Assembly: GCF_000333595.1 (NCBI RefSeq)
Contig: NZ_BADK01000023.1
Location: forward strand, 1-63,457
Length of the DNA stretch: 63,457 bases
Source of the DNA: Azospirillum sp. B506
GTDB lineage: Bacteria; Pseudomonadota; Alphaproteobacteria; Azospirillales; Azospirillaceae
Direction of reading: 5' to 3'
Position 1 is the stretch's first letter. Every line of letters starts with the position of its first letter. This document shows, one piece after another, positions 25,566 to 34,185 of this stretch. The translations under genes and the position numbers were made by a program. The notes under the pieces are model-generated. The model had not been told where the DNA came from. It ran no database searches and saw only the letters and a program-made list of their open reading frames with translations.

Positions 25566-27248
25566 ATGGCGACGACCGGCGACGTTCTGCGTCTCGCAGC
25601 GGATCACCATGGCGCCGGGCGCCTGGAGGAGGCGATGGCGCTGTATCGTCTCCTCCTGCGGGCCGATCCTGTGAACGCCGATGGGTGGCGCTTGCTGGGC
25701 AAGGCCGTAGCGAAGGCCGGCGACCGCAGGACCGGACTGGCCTGCCTCCGGCGCCTCATCGCCTTATGTCCAGCCGACGCCACCGCCTTTGCAGAGTATG
25801 CGGCCCTGCTGGTGGACCAGGGCGAGGAGGCCGGCGCGGTTGCGGTCTATGGGGTGGCGCTGCGTTGCGACCCGCTGATGGCCCAGGTGGCATTCCAGCA
25901 CGGGATGCTTTTGTACCGGCAAGGTGCTTTGAAGCAGGCCGAGGTGGCATTCCGCACGGTTGCCTTGCTGGTGCCCGATCTGGCGATGGCCCACATCAAT
26001 CGCGGAGCCGTCCTGCACGCCCAGGGAGCCCAGGAGGCCGCCGAACGGTCTTTGGCGCACGGACGCCGCCTGGCCCCGGAGACGGTGGAAGCCGCGCTCA
26101 ACAGCGCGCTGGTGGCGATGGCGCAGGGGCGGCTGCCCGATGTGGAGCGGCATGGCGGCAGGGTGATCGTCCTGGCCCCCGACTCGGTCCAAGGCTATGC
26201 GCTCGTTGCCAATGCGCGGGTGCATCGGGGCAGGCCGCAGAATGGGATCGCCCTGTATGACCGGGCGCTGCATATGGAGCCGGACAATACCGGTTTGCGG
26301 GTCAACCGGGGGGTTGCCCGGCTTCTGCTGGGAGAGATGGCCGGCGGATGGGACGATCTGGCGGCCCACTGGCAGAGCACGGCGCCGCCGGGAGGGGGGG
26401 AGGACGGCCCGCCGCGCTGGTCGGGGGCTGCCATAGCGGCCGGCCGGTTGCTGGTGGTGGGGCAACCGGGGGTGGGGGATGAGATCCTGTTCGCCAGCCT
26501 GATCCCGGAACTGGCCGAGACCGGCATTGCCTGCCGTCTTGCCTGCGACCCCCGTCTCGTCCCCCTGTTGCGGCGCTCTTTGCCTGGAACGGAGGTGGTG
26601 GCGAGAGCGGACGGCCCATCCGCCCTGGCGGCGCCCGGCTCGGGAGCGGACAGCGTGGCGCAAGTCCGGGCAAGCGATTTGCCGCGCTATCTGCGGCGCA
26701 GGCCGGAGGATTTCGCCCGTCAGCGGCCTTATCTGGCCGCCGATCGCCACAAGGTCGCGGCCTTGCGCGCCCGCCACGGCGATGCCCGGCTGTGCATCGG
26801 CATCTCCTGGCGCTCGGTTGCCAGTGAAGCCCGTTCGCTTGGCCTGGAACAGCTTGCGGCGGCTCTCGCTCCGGGGCTGGCGGCGGCTGGAGGACGCCTC
26901 ATCAACCTGCAATATGGTGCCGACGACCGGGAGCGGTGCCTCGCCGGCCTTTTCCATGAGCCGGACATCGATCCGTCCGGCGACCTCGATGGCTTTGCGG
27001 CCCTGGTTGCGGCGATGGATCTGGTCATCACCATCGACAACACCACCGCCCATATCGCCGGCGGGCTGGGCGTTCCGGGGTGGGTGCTGTTGCCGTTCAT
27101 GCCGGCATGGTTCTGGGGGCTGAGGGGGCCGGCAACCCCCTGGTACCCGAGCTTGCGCCTGTTCCGTCAGGCCATTCCCGGCGATTGGAGCGGCGTGTTG
27201 GCCGAGGTTGCCGAGGCGCTGCGGCCCATCGGCGGGACGCGGCAGTAA
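25566..27248 (+). CDS. TPR protein with GT9-like (heptosyltransferase-type) glycosyltransferase domain
   Basis: 560 residues. Residues 1-270 are about seven TPR units (AADHHGAGRLEEAMALYRLL, RADPVNADGWRLLGKAVAKA and so on). The C-terminal ~250 residues carry the glycosyltransferase-like fold seen in many TPR proteins: 'VGQPGVGDEILFASLIPELA', 'IGISWRS' and 'VAAMDLVITIDNTTAHIAGGLG', a segment close to GT9 heptosyltransferases. It ends in the shared 'TPWYPSLRLFRQAIPGDW'. It probably transfers sugar to a surface polysaccharide or protein in the cytoplasm. Donor and acceptor are unknown. Confidence 0.75.
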   Translation: MATTGDVLRLAADHHGAGRLEEAMALYRLLLRADPVNADGWRLLGKAVAKAGDRRTGLACLRRLIALCPADATAFAEYAALLVDQGEEAGAVAVYGVALRCDPLMAQVAFQHGMLLYRQGALKQAEVAFRTVALLVPDLAMAHINRGAVLHAQGAQEAAERSLAHGRRLAPETVEAALNSALVAMAQGRLPDVERHGGRVIVLAPDSVQGYALVANARVHRGRPQNGIALYDRALHMEPDNTGLRVNRGVARLLLGEMAGGWDDLAAHWQSTAPPGGGEDGPPRWSGAAIAAGRLLVVGQPGVGDEILFASLIPELAETGIACRLACDPRLVPLLRRSLPGTEVVARADGPSALAAPGSGADSVAQVRASDLPRYLRRRPEDFARQRPYLAADRHKVAALRARHGDARLCIGISWRSVASEARSLGLEQLAAALAPGLAAAGGRLINLQYGADDRERCLAGLFHEPDIDPSGDLDGFAALVAAMDLVITIDNTTAHIAGGLGVPGWVLLPFMPAWFWGLRGPATPWYPSLRLFRQAIPGDWSGVLAEVAEALRPIGGTRQ

Positions 27249-27269
27249 AACGGGGAGACCGTACGTCCC

Positions 27270-27304
27270 GCCCCCATGGCGATGAGCAGCGCATGGGGGC
27301 TTTT
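27270..27304 (+). terminator. Rho-independent terminator
   Basis: Stem GCCCCCATG (27270-27278) with CATGGGGGC (27292-27300) followed directly by TTTT. It ends the rightward TPR-glycosyltransferase transcript just before the convergent gene. Confidence 0.8.
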
Positions 27305-27327
27305 GGGAACCGGGCCGGTGCTTGCCC

Positions 27328-28764
27328 TCAGGTCCGCAGCGCCACCACCTGACGCAGGGCCTGTTCGGCGGCTGCGAACACGCTGTCCCAGTCGCCCGGC
27401 GTGGTCTGGCGGAAAAGACGCATCGACGGGTACCAGGGGGTTGTCTCACCCTTGCCGTCGCCATAGACCCAGTAGGGCATGAACTGCAGAAGGTTCCACA
27501 CCGGGCGGCCCAGCGAGCCGGCCAGATGCGCCACCGAACTGTCGGTCATGATCACCAGATCGAGCCGTTCCAGCACCGCCGCGGTATCGGCGAAGTCGTT
27601 GAAATGCGGCCCCAGCGGCGTGATCAGGGTCGAGGTGCCGAGCGTCGCCAGCTCCGCCTCCGGCGGACCCTTCTGGATGCTGTAGAGCCGCACCTTCGGC
27701 ACGTTGAGGAAGCGCAGGAAACGGCTGAGCGTCGTGGCGCGGCGCGCGTTGTCCTTGAAGGTGACACGGCCGGACCAGATGATGCCGACCTTGATCGTCC
27801 CGTCCGGGCCGGGGACCAGCCGGGCGGCCTTCTCGCGCGCTTCGGCTGGAACGGTCAGGCGGGCGGGCGGCGGCACCGTGTCGATGGTCGTGCCCAGACG
27901 GTGCGGCAGGCTCATCAGCGGGCAATGGACGTCGTAGGCCGGATAAGGGGTGCCGGCGCGCACGAAGCCGTCGATGCCCTCCAGCCCGGACAGCAGGCGC
28001 TGCAGTTCCGGATGGCATTCCAGCAGGACCCGGCCGCCGCGCGCCTTGACCATCGGCGCATAGCGCGCGGTCAGCAGCACGTCGCCGAACCCCTGTTCGG
28101 TGGTCAGCAGGATGGTCTTGCCGTTCAGCGCCCCGCCATCCCACATCGTGCCGCCCGCGACGCGGTTCTGGTAATTGGGCAGCGACAGGCGGGAATCGTA
28201 GTCGCGGAAACCCTCGGCATAGCGGCCGACCTGCAGCAACGTCAGGGCACGGTCCCACAGCAGCCCCGGGTCGTTGGGCCGGGCGTGCAGGGCGACGTCC
28301 AGGATCTCCAGCGCACGGTTGAAGCGGCAGCCGTGCCGCAGCGCCACCACCAGGTTGGACAGCAGGTTGGCGCTGCCCCCCGACAGCACCACCGCATGCT
28401 CCTGTGCGGCAATGGCCTCGTCATAGTGCTCCACATCGCCCAGCACGTTGCCGAGATTGGTCCAGGCGCCGACATGGCGCCGGTCGATCTCCAGCGCGCG
28501 CCGCTGGCAGGCGATCGCCGCCTCCGGCTTACCGGCCTGGCGCAGCAGGGCCCCCAGCGCGCTCCAGACGTTGGGATCCAGTGGCTTCTGCTCCAGCATG
28601 GCTTCCAGCATCTCGATGCTGAGGCCATGGGAGCCCTGGCTGGCGGCCGGGGGCGGAGCTGGTGCTGGGGCCGGTGCCGACGATACCGGATGGGGCGAGG
28701 CCTGAAGAGGCAAGGCCACCTGAGGGGGCGGCGCCGGAACGGCCTGGGTAATGTTTGCCTTCAT
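27328..28764 (-). CDS. TPR protein with GT9-like glycosyltransferase domain
   Basis: 478 residues from ATG 28764 (MKANITQAVPAPPPQ). A Pro/Ala-rich leader (~1-40) is followed by TPR units (about 45-200; PNVWSALGALLRQAGKPEAA, HVGAWTNLGNVLGDVEHYDE). A C-terminal transferase domain follows with 'TEQGFGDVLLTARYAPMVKA', 'VGIIWSGRVTFKDN' and DLVIMTDSSVAHLAGSLG, ending 'TTPWYPSMRLFRQTTPGDWD'. It shares its architecture with the genes at 25566 and 36917, indicating gene-family expansion. It lies downstream of the RHH gene on the same strand. Confidence 0.75.
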   Translation of the reverse strand: MKANITQAVPAPPPQVALPLQASPHPVSSAPAPAPAPPPAASQGSHGLSIEMLEAMLEQKPLDPNVWSALGALLRQAGKPEAAIACQRRALEIDRRHVGAWTNLGNVLGDVEHYDEAIAAQEHAVVLSGGSANLLSNLVVALRHGCRFNRALEILDVALHARPNDPGLLWDRALTLLQVGRYAEGFRDYDSRLSLPNYQNRVAGGTMWDGGALNGKTILLTTEQGFGDVLLTARYAPMVKARGGRVLLECHPELQRLLSGLEGIDGFVRAGTPYPAYDVHCPLMSLPHRLGTTIDTVPPPARLTVPAEAREKAARLVPGPDGTIKVGIIWSGRVTFKDNARRATTLSRFLRFLNVPKVRLYSIQKGPPEAELATLGTSTLITPLGPHFNDFADTAAVLERLDLVIMTDSSVAHLAGSLGRPVWNLLQFMPYWVYGDGKGETTPWYPSMRLFRQTTPGDWDSVFAAAEQALRQVVALRT

Positions 28765-28911
28765 CTCTCGTCGTCGCTGGTGGTCTGCAATCGGTTGGAG
28801 CAGGAGCAGAGCGCGGGTAGGGCATAGACGGCTACTCATGGAGAGTCAAACCGTCCCTTCGGCTGCACTTGAGTGCTTCTTGGGGCCGCCCGGGACTCAA
28901 AAGCGGGAGGC

Positions 28912-29346
28912 TCAGCGCCGCCGCAGATCCTGGAGGTCGATGTCGTCGATCCGGAAGCCGGCCTGTCGCAGCGCCTTCAGCACGATCACCTTCTGGGCGG
29001 TGCCTTCGCGTGCGGCGGCCTGCCGCAACTCCTCCACCAGGTAATCCGGCAGCATCGCCTGCCACGGCCGGGTCGGCGCCGGGCGGACGATGGCGGTCGC
29101 CGGTGCCGGCTGTGGCTGCGGAGCGGGCTGGAACGTGGGTTGGTGGACTGCGGCATGGGAGATGCCTGGTTGGGGCGGCGCAGGCGGCTCCGTTTCGGTC
29201 GGCAGGAAGCCCTTGCTCAATCCATATTGGCGGATCGGATCGACGTCATCCGTGCCCAGCCCGCCGATCCCGATCCCGCCCAGCGGAGGACGGGCCGGCT
29301 TGGCGACGGCTTTCAAAGGAGGCTTGGCGTGGCTGTCGGTCGACAT
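28912..29346 (-). CDS. Pro/Gln-rich protein with C-terminal ribbon-helix-helix-like domain (ParB/VirC2-like)
   Basis: 144 residues from ATG 29346 (MSTDSHAKPPLK). The first ~95 residues are low-complexity and Pro/Gln-rich (PTFQPAPQPQPAP). The last ~45 (MLPDYLVEELRQAAAREG, then TAQKVIVLKALRQAGFRI) match a ribbon-helix-helix: a beta strand and two helices. Small ParA systems of type Ib, and VirC1/VirC2, pair a short ParA with an RHH DNA-binding partner. A short ParA lies 1.9 kb away on the same strand, and TCATGA repeats lie directly upstream of this start. Partner assignment is an inference. Confidence 0.55.
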   Translation of the reverse strand: MSTDSHAKPPLKAVAKPARPPLGGIGIGGLGTDDVDPIRQYGLSKGFLPTETEPPAPPQPGISHAAVHQPTFQPAPQPQPAPATAIVRPAPTRPWQAMLPDYLVEELRQAAAREGTAQKVIVLKALRQAGFRIDDIDLQDLRRR

Positions 29347-29393
29347 GGAGACTCCGGTCGGGACGTTGCCGGCATGGGGGCCGGCCGGATAAG

Positions 29394-29412
29394 CCATGAA
29401 GCAATATCATGA
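29394..29412 (+). repeat. 19-bp direct repeat, copy 1
   Basis: CCATGAAGCAATATCATGA, identical to 29527-29545 and 48 bp upstream of the RHH-protein start. It contains a TCATGA core. Confidence 0.85.
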
Positions 29413-30351
29413 CTTGCCGTCCTGTCTTTGCGACATCTGGCGGGGGTAGGCGGCAACATGGCGGAAAGCCGGCGGGCGTGGCGTGGGAAACACAGGGGGG
29501 AAGACCGGGGAAATCGTGAGATAATACCATGAAGCAATATCATGAAATAAAGGTTATGGGATCGGCAGAGCCGGGGGAAGCCGGTTGCCGTCCTATGATG
29601 CGGTCGAGCGGACGTCTTGACTTGCGCTCGACCGTAAAGGCCGCGACTGCTTTCCCGCAGACCCATGCCTGGGAAAGAAAGCAACCCGGCGGTCTCGTCC
29701 ACCGACTGAGGGCGGGCGTAAAGCCTGATGATAGGAGAGATCATTTCATGGCATGAAGTCATGGCATATAAATAAATATAAAATCATGATATGATAAATG
29801 GGGACTGATTCGCGGATGGCGCTTTCGCCCTTCCGTCTTGACCGAACTGGAAGGCGTTCGTCCCTTCCGGTTTTCCAACTTTGGGGACGCGACGTAAGGG
29901 GCGATAGGTGGGGAAGAGCATCGTCCAGTCTTTCCAAGCTTCAAGTCGGAAGCCATCCGTTCCTCACATGACATGGAATCATGATTAATGTTGATAAAGA
30001 CATGTCATATTTTATTGGGTCCGTGCACGTCGAGGAACAGGCAGGCCGGCGCCACTTACGGTCGGAATGGTCCGGATGACCGGCTCACGCAATCCGGCTG
30101 CCGTCTCCCTGGCCCGATTACGCAGCCACTTATGGTTCTGCTGTGTCGGACATGCGCAAATGATTGCAGCATGAACATTGCTGGAGAGGGTGGACGGGTA
30201 TTTTGACGATGCACAGGCGGGGGATGAGTTCGGGATCAGGCGCTCATGGCGATGACGGACTCCACGCGACCACCGGCTCGATGCTGCTGCGTTCACCTGA
30301 GAAGGGGCAACCTGGGACAATTGGCACGAGACGGTGCTCGATGCGGTATAT
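29413..30351. other. AT-rich non-coding region
   Basis: About 940 bp lacking a supported gene. It includes TCATGA sites, the second 19-bp repeat, and an AT-rich core at 29741-29800 (TCATTTCATGGCATGAAG and AAATCATGATATGATAAA). 29985-30020 is also AT-rich. The composition suits an origin or partition site. Confidence 0.5.
29527..29545 (+). repeat. 19-bp direct repeat, copy 2
   Basis: CCATGAAGCAATATCATGA, identical to 29394-29412, 133 bp away. Confidence 0.85.
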
Positions 30352-31005
30352 TTAGGGTTTTCTCAATAGCACTTGAATTTCTGGAATGCCGCCGATCAGA
30401 AAGCAAAGTAACAAATCCGTGATTCTGTGTGATTTATTCAGTATCCTGTCAATGATTTCCGAAAATAATCTTCTCCTTTTATTAAATTTATCGATGCTTC
30501 CAGAATAAGCTCCAATGCTTATCAGTTCCATCATCGGGAGATATGGGTTTTTTCCATGGGTTAAGCTATAAAATGCATTGAGACCATAAAGAGTGTGATG
30601 CTCCCATCCGGTTCCCTGAATGCTGCTTTGGTGTGGGACACGAATGAAAAGCAACCCTTCACGTTTCAAGCTTCTAAAGATGGAGTTAATCACGCGATCG
30701 CGATCTTGAGCATACAGATGCTCAATCACATGACTGGCGTAGATAAAGTCAAACTCCTCATCTTTGAACGGCCATTCATGGACAAAATCGCATACGATGG
30801 TCTGTGAAGTGGTGTGGTCAAAATCAACGGTAACGATTTGGTCATTGGCGCGCCCCTCGAATGGGTTTTCGCCTGCCCCGACATCCAATATACGCAGGGG
30901 CTGTTCAGGAAAAATTTCAATCAACTCGTCATGCGTCCACGACCTCTTATACAAAGGGATTCTGTAACATTCGGGCGTCCGAACGGATTGGAGTCGGAAA
31001 CTCAT
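30352..31005 (-). CDS. Class I SAM-dependent methyltransferase, low GC
   Basis: 217 residues from ATG 31005, preceded by AAGGGGAAATC. Motif I is ILDVGAGENPF, motif II-like 'IVTVDFDH', then 'FDFIYASHVIEHL' and 'LFIRVPH', the usual order of Methyltransf_11-type enzymes. The substrate is unknown; location in a glycan island suggests sugar methylation. Base composition is clearly more AT-rich than all neighbours, so it looks transferred. A TCATGA motif (31002-31007) overlaps the start codon, which may place it under the same DNA-binding protein. Confidence 0.75.
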   Translation of the reverse strand: MSFRLQSVRTPECYRIPLYKRSWTHDELIEIFPEQPLRILDVGAGENPFEGRANDQIVTVDFDHTTSQTIVCDFVHEWPFKDEEFDFIYASHVIEHLYAQDRDRVINSIFRSLKREGLLFIRVPHQSSIQGTGWEHHTLYGLNAFYSLTHGKNPYLPMMELISIGAYSGSIDKFNKRRRLFSEIIDRILNKSHRITDLLLCFLIGGIPEIQVLLRKP

Positions 31006-31163
31006 GATTTCCCCTTGCAGCACTGTCGCCAATACCGTGTTTGTATCCGACATGGGATTGGCATACCCAGGCTTTTGATGCCGGATTGGAAAAGTCGCAA
31101 TGGGCAAAAGCCATGGGCCGATGCCCTGAGCGTTGCGATCAGGACGATCATCCGGCGCGACAC

Positions 31164-31226
31164 AATATCATGAAATCATGATAAAAAATCTTTCTAAAAA
31201 ATCATGATTAAATATCATGAAATCAT
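31164..31226. repeat. Four-TCATGA array 3' of parA
   Basis: AATATCATGAAATCAT occurs at 31164-31179 and again at 31211-31226, with two further TCATGA cores (31176, 31202) and an A/T-rich spacer between them. It lies immediately after the parA stop. Confidence 0.8.
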
Positions 31227-31231
31227 TTTCC

Positions 31232-31909
31232 TCATCTTCGCGGGATCAGCGGATTGGCCGGGGAGGAGTCCAGAAAGGCGACGAACTCGTCGGTCAGGGC
31301 GCGGACGTTCTTGTCGGCGTTGCTGTCGGGATTGACTTCGCCCGGGCCGTGGCCGGTGTAGGTCATCTCCTTCAGCAGAGAGCGCTCGATCAGTTCGGTG
31401 CGGAAGGCCGGGACGCCATGTTCGTCCAGCAGGCTGCGGGCGTGGCGGTCGACGCGGGATTCGATGGCGGCCTGGGTGCGGACGATCACCACGCTTGAGG
31501 CCGGGGTGTGTTTCAGCACGCCGACGGAATCCGCCACCACCTTGAAGGTGCGCACCGTCTCCTTCACGTCCATGAAGGACTGCTGGGTCGGGATCAGCAC
31601 CCCGTCGCTGACCGAGAAGGCGTAGAGCATGGTCAGGTTGCCGAAACCGGCAAGGTCGATCAGCGTGTAGTCGAAGCTCGGTGCATTCTCCTGCACCGTC
31701 TGGCGGACGTTCGATTCCGTGATCTCATCCAGCACCCGCACCCCGGCATCGTTGCGCCGCCGCGCCCATTCAGCCAGATGCCGGTTGGGGTCGCAGTCGA
31801 GCAGAAGCACGCTCGCCTCGCGCCGGCGCAGTTCGGAGGTGAGCGCCATGACCAGACTGGTCTTGCCGACGCCGCCCTTGGTGGAGGCGAAACTGATGAT
31901 CCGAGCCAT
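31232..31909 (-). CDS. parA: Small ParA-family partition ATPase (VirC1-like)
   Basis: 225 residues. A deviant Walker A at the N-terminus (ASTKGGVGKTSL, with both signature lysines), 'LLLDCDPN' (A'), and 'YTLIDLAGFG' (B) define the ParA/MinD superfamily. It lacks an N-terminal HTH, so it is of the short Ib or VirC1 class. Such ATPases move plasmids or relaxosomes on the nucleoid together with a small DNA-binding partner. The best partner candidate here is the RHH protein at 28912-29346; TCATGA motifs flank the gene on both sides. A MinD-like role in surface-machine positioning is also possible. Confidence 0.75.
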   Translation of the reverse strand: MARIISFASTKGGVGKTSLVMALTSELRRREASVLLLDCDPNRHLAEWARRRNDAGVRVLDEITESNVRQTVQENAPSFDYTLIDLAGFGNLTMLYAFSVSDGVLIPTQQSFMDVKETVRTFKVVADSVGVLKHTPASSVVIVRTQAAIESRVDRHARSLLDEHGVPAFRTELIERSLLKEMTYTGHGPGEVNPDSNADKNVRALTDEFVAFLDSSPANPLIPRR

Positions 31910-32249
31910 GCGGTGGTTCCCGGTTGCGGAGAATGGAATGCGGGCTGACCCGAGCGGGAGCTTCGCGGATTTACACGCAAGATCAGGAAAGATGGAAGTG
32001 GTTTCACGTCATGAAGAAGAAGAATGAAATCATGACATTGAAATAGGGTATGATACCGTGGCTCGTGAATGGAGAGGCCGGGGCGGCGATGCCTCCGTCT
32101 CCCGGCACTTGTCAGCCCGGGCGTCGCCATGGCATAGCCACCCGGTCCAGCCGGCGGCAAGCGGTGCCATGTCCGAACCGGCCGCCGCCTCTCCGTGAAT
32201 TCCTTATCAATTCATCCCGTTCATCTATCCCGTCGCCAGGACCCGCCGC
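31910..32249. other. Divergent intergenic region of parA and GT17 gene
   Basis: 340 bp. Two TCATGA motifs at 32009 and 32030 lie about 100-120 bp upstream of parA, probably in or near its promoter. No ORF is supported. Confidence 0.5.
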
Positions 32250-34166
32250 ATGACAGACCCCAGCTTCCTCCAGGCCCGGACCGATGCCGATGCGGGGCGA
32301 CCCTGGCACGCCATGGAAGGGGTGTGGCGCGTTCTCCAGCGGGATCGGACGCATGCTGGTGCGGTCGCCCTGTCGCAGGCGCTGCTGAACGACCTCGTCA
32401 CGAAGGGAAACGAAGCCTACAAAGCGGGTCGGCTCGATGTGGCGGTCTGGTGTTTCGCCCTTCTCGCGGAGTATGGCGCGCCGCGCGATCCCCTTCGCGC
32501 CAACCGTGACGCCATGATTTCGATGATCCTTCAGCGTGCCATGGAGGATGCGAATGCCGGGCGGACCGGCGACGCCAGGCGCGCCTGCCGGCTGCTGCTG
32601 GTCCTCGATCCGGCAATCGACCAGGCACATCTGCTCGTCGGGCAACTCGAACGCGGCGGCGACGGGGCGGTGGCGGCCATGTCGATCGCCCGGGGCCTTC
32701 TGCTCGCCCCGGGGGCGCCCCATGCCGACCAGTTGCGCGACACCGCCCTGCCGGCTGGCGTCCGCGCCCTTGCCGAGTGGTTGGACCGCGACCGGCCGAC
32801 GGCTCCGCTTCTGGGGGCGCTCGACCGGCTGTGCCCGCCCGGTCAGGCGGAGGCCCTGGCCCGTTGCCGTGGGATGACCCTTCAGGCGGAGGCGTGGCAG
32901 GGCGCCGGCCGGACCGAGGCGCGCCGGCAAGCGGCGGCTGCCGCGATGCATTGGCTGGGGGGGCTGCGGCAGGAGCGGCAGCGCTACCGTGAAGCCTTGG
33001 AGGCCCACAGCCAGGGCTTCGAGCTGTGGAACAGCCCGCTCGGGCTGGAGCGCAAGGCGCAGGCGCAGCAGTATCTCGTGATCGAGAGTCTGCTGGAGAG
33101 CCTGAAGAACTTCGCCCATGCCTATGTCTACGACATGGACGGGCAGGCTGCGGCCCGTACCTCCTTCGACAGCCTGTCGGCGACGATGGAGCGCCTGCTG
33201 GAGGCGCCCGGCATCGACCATTGGACCCGCACGCAGCGCTGGACCACCCTGCTCGGTCTGCGCTCCCTCGTCGGCTATGCGGCCGCACTCGGGCGCAACC
33301 CGTCTCTCCCGCTGTCCGGCAACCCTTTCGCCGAAGGGGCGGCGACCTCCGGTCCGGCGGCGCCGGCATCCCGGCGGGTCTTCGACTGCTGCACCTTCTT
33401 CAACGAAGCCGAGATCCTGGAGCTCCGGCTGGCCGAGCTGTACGACGTGGTCGAACGCTTCGTGGTGGTGGAGGCGACCCACACCCATTCCGGCGAGCCC
33501 AAGGCGCTGACCTTCGGCGACCATCACGAGCGGTTCCGCCCCTATATGGACAAGATCCGCTACGTGGTGGTGGACGAGCTTGTCGGCACCTTCTCCTGGC
33601 AGCGGGAAGCCTACCAGCGCGACGCCATCCTGCGCGGGCTGGACGGCTGCCGCGACGACGACATGGTCATCGTTTCCGACGTCGACGAGATCCTGCGGCG
33701 CGAGGTGGTGGAGCGGCTGCGCGGCGGCGGGCCGGCCTTCGACACCGTCTTCACCGCTGAACTCGACCTGTTCTTCTACCGGCTGAATTACCGCTTCGCC
33801 CGCAACTGGCGGGCTGCCGGTGCCGCCCCCTTCCGCTTCGTCCGGCAGACCGGCCCCAATGCCGTGCGTTACCTCGCCAAACAGGACATCGGCCATCTCA
33901 TCCGCGACGCCGGCTGGCACTTCAGCTGGATGGGCGATCTGAAGCGCTTCGCCGCCAAGCTGAACGCCTATGCCCACCAGGAGCATGCGCAGTCCTTCGG
34001 TGCGGGCAACATGGCCGGCGTCGCCAGCTTCCTCGATGGTGGCGGTGCCCTGCCGGAGGGAGCGCCCGGCGCCCGCGGCGAGTACGAGGTCGTGGCCGTC
34101 GACCGCCATCCCCGGCTGGTGCGCGACAATCTCGACCGCTTCCGGACGATGGGCTGGCTCCGCTGA
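32250..34166 (+). CDS. GT17-like glycosyltransferase with long helical N-terminal part
   Basis: 638 residues. The N-terminal ~370 residues are helical, TPR-like repeats of low regularity. From about 373 the sequence matches family 17 beta-1,4-N-acetylglucosaminyltransferase-like proteins: 'DCCTFFNEAEILELRLAEL', 'FVVVEATHTHSGEPK', 'DDDMVIVSDVDEI' (DxD-like, metal/nucleotide-sugar binding), 'RDAGWHFSWMGD'. It likely adds a sugar in surface-glycan or glycoprotein synthesis. The ATG follows a weak AGGACCCG site. It is transcribed divergently from parA. Confidence 0.75.
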   Translation: MTDPSFLQARTDADAGRPWHAMEGVWRVLQRDRTHAGAVALSQALLNDLVTKGNEAYKAGRLDVAVWCFALLAEYGAPRDPLRANRDAMISMILQRAMEDANAGRTGDARRACRLLLVLDPAIDQAHLLVGQLERGGDGAVAAMSIARGLLLAPGAPHADQLRDTALPAGVRALAEWLDRDRPTAPLLGALDRLCPPGQAEALARCRGMTLQAEAWQGAGRTEARRQAAAAAMHWLGGLRQERQRYREALEAHSQGFELWNSPLGLERKAQAQQYLVIESLLESLKNFAHAYVYDMDGQAAARTSFDSLSATMERLLEAPGIDHWTRTQRWTTLLGLRSLVGYAAALGRNPSLPLSGNPFAEGAATSGPAAPASRRVFDCCTFFNEAEILELRLAELYDVVERFVVVEATHTHSGEPKALTFGDHHERFRPYMDKIRYVVVDELVGTFSWQREAYQRDAILRGLDGCRDDDMVIVSDVDEILRREVVERLRGGGPAFDTVFTAELDLFFYRLNYRFARNWRAAGAAPFRFVRQTGPNAVRYLAKQDIGHLIRDAGWHFSWMGDLKRFAAKLNAYAHQEHAQSFGAGNMAGVASFLDGGGALPEGAPGARGEYEVVAVDRHPRLVRDNLDRFRTMGWLR

Positions 34167-34185
34167 GGCCGGCTCCGGCCCGTCC

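Larger units (their letters stand above)
29394..32035. promoter_or_regulatory. Cluster of 11 TCATGA motifs (putative centromere/iteron-like sites)
   Basis: TCATGA starts at 29407, 29540, 29784, 29979, 31002, 31168, 31176, 31202, 31215, 32009 and 32030. The surroundings give an extended consensus AAWATCATGAWWW, largely palindromic. The sites bracket the RHH gene promoter, the methyltransferase start and both ends of parA. Elsewhere in the window I noticed only scattered single copies. RHH partition proteins and replication initiators bind arrays of short motifs of this kind. Confidence 0.6.

Noticed and set aside
32112-34109. 665-codon open frame opposite the GT17-like gene
   Set aside because: Shadow frame with biased composition and no recognisable motifs; the plus-strand protein has clear GT17 motifs.
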